In this document: piece by piece, positions 1 to 10,996 of the stretch
Position numbering within the stretch: position 1 is the stretch's first letter
Layout: every line of letters starts with the position of its first letter
Assembly: GCA_963995505.1 (NCBI GenBank)
Contig: OZ023190.1
Coordinates: forward strand, 4,730,516 to 4,794,515
DNA: 64,000 nucleotides
DNA from: Hypericum androsaemum
Lineage: Eukaryota > Streptophyta > Magnoliopsida > Malpighiales > Hypericaceae
Direction of reading: 5' to 3'
Translations under genes and position numbers: made by a program
Notes under the pieces: model-generated
Seen by the model: the letters and a program-made list of their open reading frames with translations, nothing else
The model's database searches: none
Told to the model about the DNA's origin: nothing

Positions 1-408
1 ATATCTTATTCTGCCTCCCCAAATCTTCGAAAGCAACATCAACCTATCACGGAGGTCAGATTCAGATCGAGGTCCAACGTGCCCATCCCTCCTCGTCGGA
101 GCAAAAACCAGATTCCCGCGACTCGGTTCGTGGAGATTCCATGGAACATAAGTCTGGATCGTGTTTAATCCCAATGCCTTCGCCCTCAACAACCTATCCT
201 TCCAGAACTTGTCATCGTCGATCTGGAAACTTTGATTCCCGGCTTCCTGACTCAGAGGTTCGGTTGAGAGAGAGACGAACTCTTTGCGGTGGCAGTGAGG
301 AGAGAGGGAAGGGATGGGAGCGAAGACGGGGACGAAAGCGGCGACGGCGATGAGGGAGACGAGAGCTATAAACAGCATCATTTCGGTGGATCGCTTCTTC
401 CTCGCCAT
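1..408 (-). pseudogene. Beta-galactosidase 17-like, N-terminal part, internally deleted, runs off the left edge
   Basis: The minus frame from the ATG at 408 is open for 136 codons to the window edge. Residues 10-31 are a hydrophobic signal or anchor segment ([16 protein letters not shown]). Residues 61-102 read [11 protein letters not shown], then [12 protein letters not shown], then [11 protein letters not shown], which is the start of the glycosyl hydrolase 35 domain of plant BGAL17-type enzymes (removal of terminal beta-galactose, secretory or wall compartment). In that family about 20 residues, including the conserved GGDLHYFR region, normally lie between FWKD and DRLL; here they are missing in frame. 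The last 34 residues do not resemble the family, so an intron donor or further damage lies near the edge. Probably a decayed copy, but the rest is outside the window. Family identity is fairly sure; whether it is expressed is unknown. Confidence 0.6.
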
Positions 409-1128
409 CTTGGAGTCCGCCGGAGCCGTCGTCGGAGCCCACACCCTCCTCCTCGGCTCCTCCGCAACCAGTTAAACAAGAACTGCAATTCTCTCTTCGG
501 CATGAACTGCAATTCTCGCCTCGGTCCTCGGTGGGGAAGCTAAAGAGGTCGAGGCGGGAGGAGCTGAAGCGATTTTTGATTACCCAGATGGGTGGGGAAG
601 GTGGGTTGTGGGTTAATTTTAGGATTCAATCATCTGGGTTGTCGATTCAATCCAGAGTCATTTTTGTTGTTCCAGTATGTTTAATACATGGGGATCTCAA
701 GTGGGTTTCAATCGAGAGTTTTTAATTACCCAGATGAAGTACTTGATTAAGGGATCTCAGTTTCTTGGATTCGATCTGGGTTTTCTTGAACATGTTGCTC
801 GGAGGAAGGCTGAAGGTTGATATGATGTCAACCAGTTTTTTATTTTTAGTTCTAAGGATATTTTGGTCATTTGATTGACAAAAAATAAAAAAAAAGAGCT
901 ACTAACGTGTGCCAGGCACCCAAAAGTATAATAAAAGCAAACAAGAGGGACGTCGGCATATATTTTGCAAATAGGGGAGACTTTTTAGTATATTTAAGCA
1001 AACCCCATAGACTAGAGAATAATTTTTCCAATATTTAAAGTCGAATGACGTGAAAGATGATTCACTTAATCATATTTTGTTATTATAAAATTTGAATTCA
1101 AAATTCGCAAAGTAGCGTTCCGGAATAG
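409..1128. other. Intergenic / 5' flank of the beta-galactosidase-like copy
   Basis: No supported gene. Bases 409-850 look like a leader or intron of the minus-strand copy (GA- and CT-rich, with a repeated CCCAGATG motif). Bases 850-1128 are AT-rich and featureless up to the Harbinger insertion site. Confidence 0.4.
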
Positions 1129-1461
1129 TAAGACTACCCGCAGCAGCCGATCGGTTTGCTTGCCCGATCGCCGCTCGCGAGCGGGAAACGACCACTTGGC
1201 TTTTTTTTTCTTTTCTTATTTATGTATTTAGTTCCACTTGGCATAATATTATTCATTAAAAATATATATTTTGGGATAATATTTTCGTGGTTATCTAAAC
1301 AGACCTTATCTTTAGCAAAATAAAAAAATGAAAATTATTATTTTTCAAATCTCTAAAAATAGAGTTCAATGTTAACATATTTTCATACACCATGTAAAAT
1401 TCTCTCTTCTTTCACTACATAATATTTTCTTTTAAATTTCCTCTGTTATATTATTTCTACT

Positions 1462-2535
1462 ATGGATCCAAATGATCCTAATTTCCCAAATTTTCAATCA
1501 TTTGAATCTTATAATCTTTTAGGCTATCTAAATTCTGGAGATTATCCAAACTCTCAACCTTTTTATACCTCTCAATTATGGTCAAATCTTTCCCAAATTC
1601 CATTTTCCCAACACCAACCTCCACAAAATATGCCACAACATTTGTCCTTCAATGGGGCTAGGGAGAAAAAAACTAAAAAGTCTGCACCAAGTAATTGGAG
1701 TGTCAAAGAAGACATTGCCCTAATGTCAGCTTTCTCATACTGTAGCCAAGACAGCACTATTGGAAAAAATCAGAATAGTGCTTCGCTATGGTCCAGAGTG
1801 AGTGCTTTGTACCATAATGCTCAAGCAGAAAATCCGGGAGAGATCCATGAAAGAAACGTGCCTGCAATTAAAGGTCGTTATACACGACTTAATGCCAATG
1901 GAGCAAAGTGGGTTGCTGCATACCGAGAAGCACTCAAACGAAAACGGAGCGGCATGAGCGATGCCGATGTTGAGACCGAAGCTCAAACACTTTATGAAGG
2001 GAATGGTGGCAAAAAATTTGTTGACCTTGTTGTTTTTAATGAAGTTATGTGTAAATGTCCCAAGTGGCAAATTGAAGAAGGAGATCACGGTTCAACATAT
2101 TTAGCTCCTGATGTCGCGACGGAGGATATAGAAAGTGGTGAAAGCTCGAAGAGGTCAAAGACTACCGAAGAAGGGGATTATTCAATCTCATCTAACTCAG
2201 AAGATCCAATCACCATATCTTCAAGAATCTCCCGTCCTATGGGTAGAGATGCTGCCAAAAAATGAAAAGGAAAAGGAAAGGCCTCTGAAGATGTTGCAGC
2301 AGAAATTCGTGAGTTGAGAATAACCAGAGATAATGAAAATGAAATTTTGAAGAAGAGAATGGAGCTGGAGCAACAAAGGGAGCAACAAAGAATCAAGCGA
2401 GATGAAAAAAAGGAGGCCATGAAGAATATGGAGTTGGATAAAATCATGTTGACTGCTTTGATTTCGAAACAACTCTTATCCTCAGAAGATGAAGAGATGA
2501 AGCGCTGTCTAATATCTCGAGTGTTTGAAAACTAA
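1462..2535 (+). pseudogene. Harbinger Myb/NAM-associated-like ORF1, one in-frame stop
   Basis: This is the DNA-binding partner protein that PIF/Harbinger transposases need for nuclear entry and end binding. The frame starts MDPNDPNFPNF and has the Myb/SANT-type core SNWSVKEDIALMSAF at about residues 75-90, followed by a helix with ERNVPAIKGRYTRL. A TGA at 2263-2265 (codon 268) interrupts it, and the same frame then continues KGKGKASEDVAAEIREL through a long charged helix (EILKKRMELEQQREQQ) to the TAA at 2533-2535. The C-terminal coiled coil matches the NAM-associated C-terminal domain of this family. Apart from the single stop the ORF would encode 357 residues, so inactivation looks recent. 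Plant databases often mislabel such ORFs as glutathione S-transferase T3-like. Confidence 0.8.
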
Positions 2536-2546
2536 TTAGTAATTTG

Positions 2547-2907
2547 TCATTTCATGTAATTTGTTCTTCCAATCATGTAATTTGCCTTTCATTTCATGTA
2601 ATTTGTCATTCATTTTATGTAATTTGTCATTTATTTCATGTAATTTGTCTCGTACCTATTGTGTTGTCACTTCACCTTTGGCATCCAACCCACGCCTGTA
2701 ATTATGGTAATTTGTCTCGTACCTATTGTGTTGTCACTTCACCTTTGGCATCCAACCCACGCCTGTAATTATGGTAATTTGTCTCGTACCTATTGTCTTG
2801 TCACTTCACCTTTGGCATCCAACCCACGCCTGTAATTATGGTAATTTGTCTCGTACCTATCGTCTTGTCACTTCACCTTTGGCATCCAACCCACGCCTAT
2901 AATTCTA
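2547..2907 (+). repeat. Tandem repeats between the two Harbinger genes
   Basis: Short units built on TCATGTAATTTGTC (about 20-25 bp) fill 2547-2650. They run into four copies of a 67-bp unit starting at 2640, 2707, 2774 and 2841, each beginning GTAATTTGTCTCGTACC and ending CCACGCCTGTAATTATG. The 67-bp units are nearly identical, so the expansion is young. They lie in the intergenic region of copy 1 and are absent from copy 2, which has lost that part. Confidence 0.9.
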
Positions 2908-2987
2908 TATATATTTGTGACCATAACAAACTTAATTATACCGAAAAGTCTTTCAATATTATTCAATAGAATCAAATCTCATCACAA

Positions 2988-4303
2988 ATGTCTCTCAGTA
3001 AAAATACATCAGATTTAGATTCAAGTTCTAATGCTTCATTCACCAGGGAATTTGATGAATGGGAAGCACGAAGAAGTGAACAAAATCGACAAATTGATCA
3101 CTTACTCGAGAATGCCTTCGTAGTCAATCCTAGTCTAACCCAGGGAGTCCCACCACCTTCAAGGCGAAGGCGATATGTCAACAGGGAACGAAGAGTTGGT
3201 GAGGAGCACTTGCTGAATGACTATTTTGTTAAGAGGCCAACGTATTCACCTGAGATCTTTCGGAGAAGATTTCGCATGCAAAGATCGTTATTCCTTCGCA
3301 TCGTGCAGGCGGTTAGTGCCAATGACCAATATTTTCAACAAAGAACAAATACTGCAGGTACCCTTGGTCTGACAGCCTTGCAGAAATGTACTGGAGCTAT
3401 AAGGGTGTTAGCTTATGGGACATCAACTGATGTCGTTGATGAATACTTGAGAATGGGTGCATCTACAACACGGGAAGCTCTCGTGAAGTTCGTAGAAGTT
3501 GTAATTTTCTGTTTCGGGAATGAGTATCTGAGAAGGCCCAATGCACAGAATTCGGCAAGACTTCTGTACGTCGGAGAACAACGTGGATTCCCGGACATGA
3601 TAGGCAGTATTGACTGTATGCACTGGGAATGGAAAATTTGTCCTAATGCATGGGCTGGGCAATATGCAGGAAGGAGTGAAAAGCCTATAATTATTCTGGA
3701 AGCAGTTGCATCATATGACTTATGGATATGGCATGCATTCTTTGGAACACCCGGTACTCTCAATGATATTAATGTACTGCACCGATCTCCTGTTTTTAGT
3801 GATGTCTTGGAAGGCCGAGCAACGGTCGACAAAATGATATGGCATATTATCTCACTGATGGGATATATCCTACATGGGCTGCATTTGTCAAGTCAATTAC
3901 ATCTTCGATAACCCTAAAACACAAGTTATTCGCTCAACATCAAGAGGCTGCTAGAAAAGATGTGGAGCGAGCTTTTGGAGTTCTACAGGCTCGTTTTGCA
4001 TTCATTCGACGTCCATGTCTTCTTTGGGACAAGGAGTTAATAGGAAGAATTATGAAGGCTTGCATCATATTGCACAATATGATAGTGGAGGACGAACGAG
4101 ACACATATCTCCGTTATCATGATCCGGCTGAATTCTGTAATGAAGAGGACAATGAAGAACCTTTTCAGTTCTCTACTGAACGCATCGGAAATCTATCCAC
4201 CTACATGACTGTTAGGGAACAACTTCGCAATAGAGAAGCTCATAACGCTCTGAAAAGTGATTTAATTGAGCATATTTGGCAAAAGTTTGGGAACGATAAT
4301 TAA
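2988..4303 (+). pseudogene. Harbinger DDE transposase, 22-bp deletion frameshift
   Basis: The plant Harbinger (DDE_Tnp_4 type) nuclease is read in two frames. The first, from ATG 2988, holds the N-terminal region and the first two catalytic aspartates, in IGSIDCMHW and in GTPGTLNDINVL. After EGRATVDK the frame is lost. It resumes in the next frame at 3839 as MAYYLTDGIYPTWA and holds the catalytic glutamate in KDVERAFGVLQARF, ending with the TAA at 4301-4303. Compared with copy 2 at about 39050, some 22 bp are missing around 3825, which explains the shift. All three catalytic residues are still encoded, but no continuous protein can be made. Confidence 0.85.
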
Positions 4304-4583
4304 TTATGTAATTTAAAATTTATGTATTTGTAATTTAAAATTTTCGTATTCGTAATTTATTATTTCTGACTTCCATTTGTACCTCGAGTATTTTTATCTA
4401 ATTTAGTATTCTAAAAAAGGATAGTAGATAATATGTGGATGAGAGAAAAATTAATTGTTTATTCTATGAACTAGTTTGTGGGTAGAAAAATATGTAATTA
4501 GATTGGATTGGATTAGATTATGTGTAGATAATAGAGAAATTATTTATTTATTCCGTGAACTAGTTTGGATGTGGCTGGTCTAA

Positions 4584-5963
4584 AGATGAAATGGGAATGG
4601 GTCAGATAGGTACACCGCAGTTCTTGAATTGAATCAAAGGCTTTTCACGTGTGATGTGGGGTTTATCAACACTTCGAATAATCCAACAATTTATTGTGGC
4701 TTAAGCATTAATGATCCTTATTTGAATTATATTTCTTTAAATAAATGGATCTTTAACATGAGAGACCGGTGATTTTTAATAAGGGTTTATCATTTTCATG
4801 GTTTTGGTGTGTAGGATTATATATAGCAGCGATAACTCTAGGATGCTATTTTTTTATACTACGATTTTTACTATTAATTTTATCAAAGTAGGATTTTTTA
4901 TTGCGGTTATAACTTCGTAATTACATGACATTTTTTACATTTTATAATAAATAAAATTCTTTTAAAAAGGTCTACCATTTTTCAATTGAAAACACCATCA
5001 GCCCTCTCTTATCGTAAGAGTTTCTGTTTAGGCGTAGACTGATGCATTTACGACAAGATCCGGTAGAGTAAATTGGCATGCATGAGTTTCACTACAAGAA
5101 AATGACGGATTTTGATCCGATCATCCATATATTATTTCTACGAGATTTTACAATAAATTTTTTATTTATGTTATATTAGATAACTATTATTAATATCATT
5201 TATGCGACTTTACATCAGATTCTTTCATTGAAAAGGGAGAGAGGCGGCGGGCCAAATGGAGTAAGAGCCAAAGGAGAAAATATAGAGATTAATTAATAGA
5301 GATATCACCTATTTAATAATATTTATTATTAGATAATTTAAATATCTTTGTTATATGTTTAGACAATTTTTAGTGCTACGATACTATTAGATATAGTGCA
5401 CTCGTGCACATAACACGTAGCCTTTTGATGAATAATAACACTTTACTTATATATAAAAACATCATCAGATTCTTTCAATAATGAACAACAAGCCAAGTTG
5501 TGAAATGGGCAACAATAATCACTTGCGATCCAAACGTTAAAAAAAATCTGATTAAGCAATGTGGAGTAGTGAGTGATCATGATCAAATCCCCTCTCGGTT
5601 GGCGCCTCTCGTCCAGCTATATTTAAAACATGCATTTTCGTTGCCACTTGGGAATTGACAGCCTATTCTAAAAAAAAAGGAATTGACAGCCTTGTTGGAG
5701 GCTACGAGATGCCTAGTTCAAGCAACCCGAATCTAGTGAAAACGTTTTTAATTCAGAGTTGAGCCAGACCTTATTCAATTTGTGATTTTTTCATCGGTAT
5801 CTTTTACGGTTGGATTGAGAGTTGTCACTAATAGAGTGGACAGTACCGTCCGGGATGCATTGTGGGCCGTTGGATGGGACGGGAACACGTGTGGTAGCTG
5901 ACGATCGGTATTTACTTGGGCGGATACATGAGCATTTTTGACTTTTCATATGGCACGCGAATA
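4584..5963. other. Intergenic, with a CACTA-type terminus at 5090
   Basis: No gene seen. At 5090-5102 the sequence CACTACAAGAAAA matches the conserved end of plant CACTA (En/Spm) transposons, followed by a short inverted motif, GGATTTTGATCC. I found no matching opposite end nearby, so this is at best a remnant terminus. The rest is AT-rich and featureless. Confidence 0.4.
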
Positions 5964-6100
5964 ACAATGGTACAACACACAACTAACAATAGTACAACAC
6001 TGATATTTGACATTAGATAATGGTACAATACGCGACTAACGATGATACAACACACGACTAACGATGATACTACTATGTTAACAATGGTACACCACGTTTT
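5964..6100 (+). repeat. Degenerate short tandem array (GTACAACAC units)
   Basis: Five to six diverged units of roughly 24 bp, each with a form of AATGGTACAACACACGACTAACG. A similar style of array, built on GATACACGATGTTG, occurs at 25318-25460, so both may descend from one repeat family. Confidence 0.6.
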
Positions 6101-7671
6101 AAATATAAAATTTCAAAAAATGCCCCTTTATAATTTTTGATATTACAAATTTATCATCATACACGCGTATAGGTCCACATTGTATGGACCTTGCTGATGC
6201 GGACCGGCAGCACTCAATTCGGAATATTCGTAAGGTGGAAACTTTAATTAGCTTTGGTGGAGGTCAAAATACAACGCCAATTTAATTATATATATGTTAA
6301 TAGAACAGGAAGGAGAATGATTTAATTATGGAAAATAAAATGGAAAATTGTGCATCAATAGTTAGTTAAGTTACTTGATTGATTCAATAACTCTTTTTTT
6401 GTTGATAAAATATTAAAATCTGATCCAATAACTCTTATAAAATCGAGAATTCATAAATCCAAAATAGTAGGAAAAAATAAAATATTTACTTTTCTCTCCT
6501 CAACAAGGAAAATGGGCAATTTAAATATGAAAAATCTCTATCACTAATATTCTTTAACCATAAAATATCAGTGTACAAATACGTCAAATCTATTTTTACT
6601 TAAAATTTTCCTTTTTTCGTCTGGACCAGAAGTGGACGCCCGGTTGGATGCCCGTCCCCGCCGTTCCATAGGTTTGTTGACGAGTCCAATTACAAGGACA
6701 AAATTAATTAAGTTATATATAATAAACGATAACCTTTGCATCCCTTAAATAGGGAAACATTAATGGTCGCAGTTGCTTTGTGTTTGTGCTTAATTAGGAT
6801 ATCCGGCATCGAATTATTTTCACTATCATATGTATACCACCTCACCCGCTAATATCGTATTAGAACATGTTAATATATGCTAGTTATTATCCTCATATGA
6901 CCCATGCAGACAATTCACACTTTAATGGGCTATGATTTCAAAATATATCTTTTTGTTAATTAGTAAATTTTTTATATTAAATTATATTTGTCTGGAATTG
7001 AAATCTGGACTTCAGTTAATTGTTTTGTATGCATTATTAGGCACGATCCCCAATGGTGTAATTATGAGGGATTGTGGGTTACTAATAAAGGAATAAATCG
7101 CGCCAATTATGGTCTTAACCAAAGTGAAAAAAGAGAGGACAGACAAAAAGAAAGAGAACCCAAGAATTGTTTGGTGGGATAGATCTAACAAAAAAGACAG
7201 AGAGAGAGAGAGACCCAGCAATCTCTCCTCCCTGTGTGGTTTAGAATAATAATAATACTGAAAGTCATACGTCATTTCATAGGATAGCAAAACAGTGACA
7301 ATTGCCAGCAGAAAAAGGTTGACCGTTTCCCCTATATCAATTACCACTAATCTCTCTCTCTTTTGTGCCCTACCACTACTATACGCGGTAAAAGAAAAAA
7401 GGAAGAATAATCTAAATTGGTTCTAGGGATAATGAACATGAATTTATTTTAGAAGAAATCGAATTTAAACTTTACAAATTTATTTAGAATAATTACATTT
7501 TAAATTTTTTGAATAGTACTCGATTCTGAATATAACATGTTAAAAAAAAGTTGAAACCCAAGCAACAAAGTCATCTACAAAAAAAATTTGTTGAAGTGAT
7601 AAGAGACTTGAATTCACTTAAAGATGTCTTTAGTTCAGATCTTCAAGAAGTTAGATCAACTAACGGTGACG
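6101..7671. other. Intergenic, no gene recognised
   Basis: AT-rich sequence with a GA microsatellite at about 7197-7213. Frames of 60-110 codons around 6990-7350 overlap on opposite strands and have no family motifs, so none is called. Confidence 0.5.
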
Positions 7672-7815
7672 TTGTTCTAACTTAATCATGTCTCAAATTC
7701 GAGTCATTGGAAATATAGCAGAGTTAAATATATGTTGGAAGAATTTTGTCACATTTAAAAAGTCTCATCAAACTTGAATTTAGATTAGTCGGCTCAGTGA
7801 ACCTGAATAACAGAT
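7672..7815 (+). repeat. SINE-like fragment
   Basis: The stretch has a tRNA-like internal promoter look: AACGGTGACGTTG resembles an A box, and TCAAATTCGAGTC fits the B-box consensus. Similar sequence with TAGAATTCGAGTTATTG is at about 32333-32430 and with TGAATTTGAGTCATTAA at about 61075-61210. It is diverged, and I cannot see clean ends or TSDs. Confidence 0.35.
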
Positions 7816-8194
7816 AACATATAAAACAAATAAACTATTAAAAAATATCTCCAAAATACCAAAAATTAAAAAGAAAACAAAAAGTCATCCTCAACTTGAC
7901 CCTCTCTTTTACCTCACAAAATGATGCGAATATTCAAAGGAAGAAAAAGAGACAAGCTGCCAATTTATATTCACAATCCCCACGCATCACCTCAAAGGGC
8001 GTGAACCCTCTCTCTCTCTCCCCCCCCTTAATATCATCACATGTCCCTTCCCTTATTTACATGCAAAGATTTATAGAAGTTTCTCCTTCTCCGGTGGTCT
8101 CTCTCCTTCTCTCTCTCTCACTCTTTACCCTTTTTACTGCATGTAATAATTAATACTTATCCACGTACCAACTCTCACGAAGTAAATAAAGTTT

Positions 8195-8490
8195 ATAACA
8201 ATATAACGAAGTTAACTAATAAATTTTAACTGTGGGGAAGGTCCATGGATGGCCAATTAACCGGACTCGAATTAATTAATCTATTACGTATCCAAACTAA
8301 AAAATAATGGGCAAACTAACAAAGCACCATTAAAGACTAACTCAACTGAAAACTATATTAGTCGGCTGAGCGTGTATTTATAATGAAGTTAACTAATAAA
8401 CTTTTAACCGTGGGGAAGGTGGAGGAGTACATAGGGCTAGCTAGGCAAGTAAGGAAGGTCCAAAGGATGGCCAACGAAGCACCATTAAAG
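8195..8490 (+). repeat. Duplicated block in the KH gene promoter
   Basis: The motifs GAAGTTAACTAATAAA and GTGGGGAAGGT, then GGATGGCCAA, then AAGCACCATTAAAG, occur in the same order twice, at about 8200-8350 and 8383-8490. The copies differ by substitutions and internal indels. The block ends about 30 bp upstream of the TATA-like sequences of the KH gene, so it may duplicate promoter elements. Confidence 0.75.
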
Positions 8491-8520
8491 GCTAACCCTC
8501 CTCTGATATTTCTGCCTCCA

Positions 8521-8728
8521 TATTTAAACCCCACCATTAACTTCACTACCAAATATAAAGCCAACCCTTCCTTTCTTCCTTTACCATTTATTATCCCTCC
8601 CTCACCATTAGAGGACACCCTCTATTCCTCCTCCTCCCTCCATCCTTCCTCCTCTTCATCATCATCGCCATCATCATCATCGTCATCCGAAAGATAGCCT
8701 TCTTTTGGTTATATTGAGGAGCTTATTC
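8521..8728 (+). promoter_or_regulatory. Core promoter and leader of the KH gene
   Basis: Two TATA-like sequences, TATTTAAA at 8521 and TATAAA at about 8554, precede a CT-rich and ATC-rich leader (CCTCC runs, then repeated ATC at about 8657-8690). The start codon is at 8729. The transcription start is inferred to lie near 8590. Confidence 0.5.
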
Positions 8729-10816
8729 ATGTCGGGGCTGTACCAGCAGAACTTTTCGCCCGTCAGAGCTTTGTCTCCGCAGATAAGAACCACTCCCGAT
8801 GTCCATAGGTAAAGTTGGTGGTAACCCTTTATTGATTTCTTAATTTCCTTTTGATTGGAGATCGATAATGAAGTAGTACGAGCAAAAAAAATTCGTGACG
8901 GCGAGTGAAATAGAACATAAAATCCGTACGTTCTCAAGTAGTGGGAGAAATCTCGGGCTCTGACCGGGTTCCTTTTTTGGTTGGTTGGTTGGTTGGTTTC
9001 AGTGGACAGTATTTGGCGGAGTTGCTAGAGGAGCACCAGAAGCTTGGTCCCTTTGTGCAAGTTCTTCCCATATGTAGCCGATTATTAAATCAAGGTTAAA
9101 TTTTGTCTATATTTCCCACTAATTTCTTTATCTTTTAGGTGTATATCCCAAGAATTTAGGATCTCTAAACTCTTATATTTTATAACTTGTTAGTTGTATA
9201 TACAAAAATGAGGGCTTCCACTGTAAATTTTGTGGCATATGATCTCAGACTCCAACTTCATTCCCATCAATTCATCATTTATAAATTGCTGTTCAATTCT
9301 TGGCAAAAGATTAGTAGCATGAGATTGAGATATACAATCTCAACACGTCCCTCGAACAAAACCGTTCTTGGCTTAACTTTGTCAAGGTGCCATCGCACAG
9401 GAGTTGTGCGAGCAACAACATGTCACATAATCAACCCGCTCTTATATTACCTTAAAATTTCATATAATCATATCCACTAACTGCTAAATCAATCTACTAT
9501 AGCAACATCGCTATCCAAGATATTGGAAATAGAAAAAAGGGTTTGTCTATATTATTGTAACACCTTCCCTGATGCATTATGTTTCGATTGAGCATCAACA
9601 TCTGCATCCACCAGCTGCTGTCTGATACTCACTCTGCTAGTCCTTGATGTTAGCAGAGATACTGAGGGTGTCAGGGATCATCCCCAACCCGAGCTTCGGC
9701 GATTTCGATAGGCTGCAACGCGGGAGTCTAAGCCCGATGGCTTCTTCAGACACAATGCCAGGTAATAGAGGAGCAGGCTTTGGCGTATGGAATGCCCTGC
9801 CTCAGGAGGTATAGAAACGTGACTATATCAGTTCGGGTTGATCTCGTGTCTCGTGAACTCCTGACAATTTCTCAAGTGTCATGACATTTGGTTTGCCAAT
9901 GGCAGATATTGGGACATAAGGGGATGGATGTGGACTGGTTAACAGCACCAGCAAGTCCAAGCTCTTACATTGCGAAGAAAGTGATGCGCTTAGATATTCC
10001 TGTGGATAGCTATCCTAATGTGAGCTACTCTTTAATTTCTACTGTGATGCACACACAAAATTCTTTTCAAATGGACGTTACCCTTTCTAATTTCTACTTG
10101 AACTATATAGTTCAATTTCGTAGGCCGGATTCTGGGCCCCAGAGGAAATTCGTTGAAGCGGGTGGAAGCTTCGACAGGATGCCGGGTATTTATCAGAGGG
10201 AAAGGGTCAATAAAGGACCCTGAGAAGGTAGGAAACTTCTCTCCGCAGCTGTTTGAAGGTCTCTGCATTGTCTTATAAATGCTATGTCTGTCTGGTTGTT
10301 ACTTCTCCTTCTCTTTTGTGATCTCTAGGAGGATGCTCTTCGCGGAAGACCGGGTTACGAGCACCTCAGCGATCCATTGCACATTCTGATCGAGGCAGAG
10401 TTACCTGCCAATTTGATCGACTTAAGGTTGAGGCAAGCGCGGGAAATCATAGAAGAGCTGCTCAAACCAGTGGTACATACACATTGCTCTTTATCAATGC
10501 ACATTGTCATGATTCAAGTCATCTGGGAAAGTTCTACAAGTCAATACAGAGTCAACGCTCCTCGACTAGTTGGAACGTATAGTAACGTTTTGCCTTTGCA
10601 GATCGCGAGCAGAGCAATTGATCTGTTTCGTATTACATCACATCTTACAATCCTGTCGACTTGCAGGACGAAACACAGGACATCTACAAAAGGCAGCAGC
10701 TGAGAGAGCTGGCAATGCTCAACTCCAGCTACAGGGAAGACAGCCCTCAACCGAGGGGCAGCGTCTCGCCCTTCACATCGTCGACAGGGATGAAACGCGC
10801 AAAGACCGGCCTATAG
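8729..10816 (+). CDS. KH-domain RNA-binding protein (STAR/Quaking-like, SPIN1 type), seven exons
   Basis: By my splicing the exons are 8729-8808, 9003-9094, 9657-9808, 9906-10019, 10111-10227, 10329-10472 and 10667-10816. All introns are GT-AG and the phases are consistent, giving 282 residues, the usual length of this plant family. The N-terminus [18 protein letters not shown] and the QUA1-like segment [16 protein letters not shown] (dimerisation) are diagnostic. The single KH domain spans about residues 133-235, with the RNA-binding loop GPRG at 155-158 and the downstream block [17 protein letters not shown]. The C-terminus ends MKRAKTGL. These proteins bind pre-mRNA or mRNA in the nucleus; rice SPIN1 acts in flowering control. 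Nothing is broken, so I judge it functional. The exact Arabidopsis counterpart (At2g38610, At3g08620 or At5g56140 group) cannot be settled by eye. Confidence 0.95.
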
Positions 10817-10963
10817 CTTCCTCGCACCTTTAATCTAATTCCGTCCGGCCCGTTGAACCACATTTTCTTCAACAACTTGGTGGGCTCATACGTGAAGCAT
10901 TATATATGCAATGCTTTGGGAAGCCTGGTTAAGCAGCTGGTCGTTGTTAGCTTCAACTCTAGA

Positions 10964-10996
<33 letters not shown>

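Larger units (their letters stand above)
1132..4580 (+). mobile_element. PIF/Harbinger element, copy 1
   Basis: The element has the two genes typical of plant PIF/Harbinger transposons: a Myb-like DNA-binding ORF and a DDE transposase. It is bounded by the 3-bp TSD TAA at 1129-1131 and 4581-4583, the usual Harbinger target. The ends are short imperfect inverted repeats: GACTACCCGCAGC on the left and, reverse-complemented, GACCAGCCACATC on the right. Near the left end are GC-rich inverted motifs (CGATCGG, CCGATCG, GCTCGCGAGC) that could form subterminal hairpins. Both genes are damaged, so it is non-autonomous, but its length (3449 bp) is close to that of a full element. Confidence 0.85.

Noticed and set aside
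2178..2472. Minus frames rich in leucine and serine over ORF1
   Set aside because: Antisense shadows of the charged helix of the Harbinger ORF1.
5090..5102. A complete CACTA transposon
   Set aside because: Only one terminus is seen; no reverse-complement end or CACTA transposase was found in the window. The TTTTTGTAGTG near 43565 is too far and diverged.
9187..9480. 97-codon frame within the KH gene
   Set aside because: It lies in intron 2 of the gene as spliced and has no family features.
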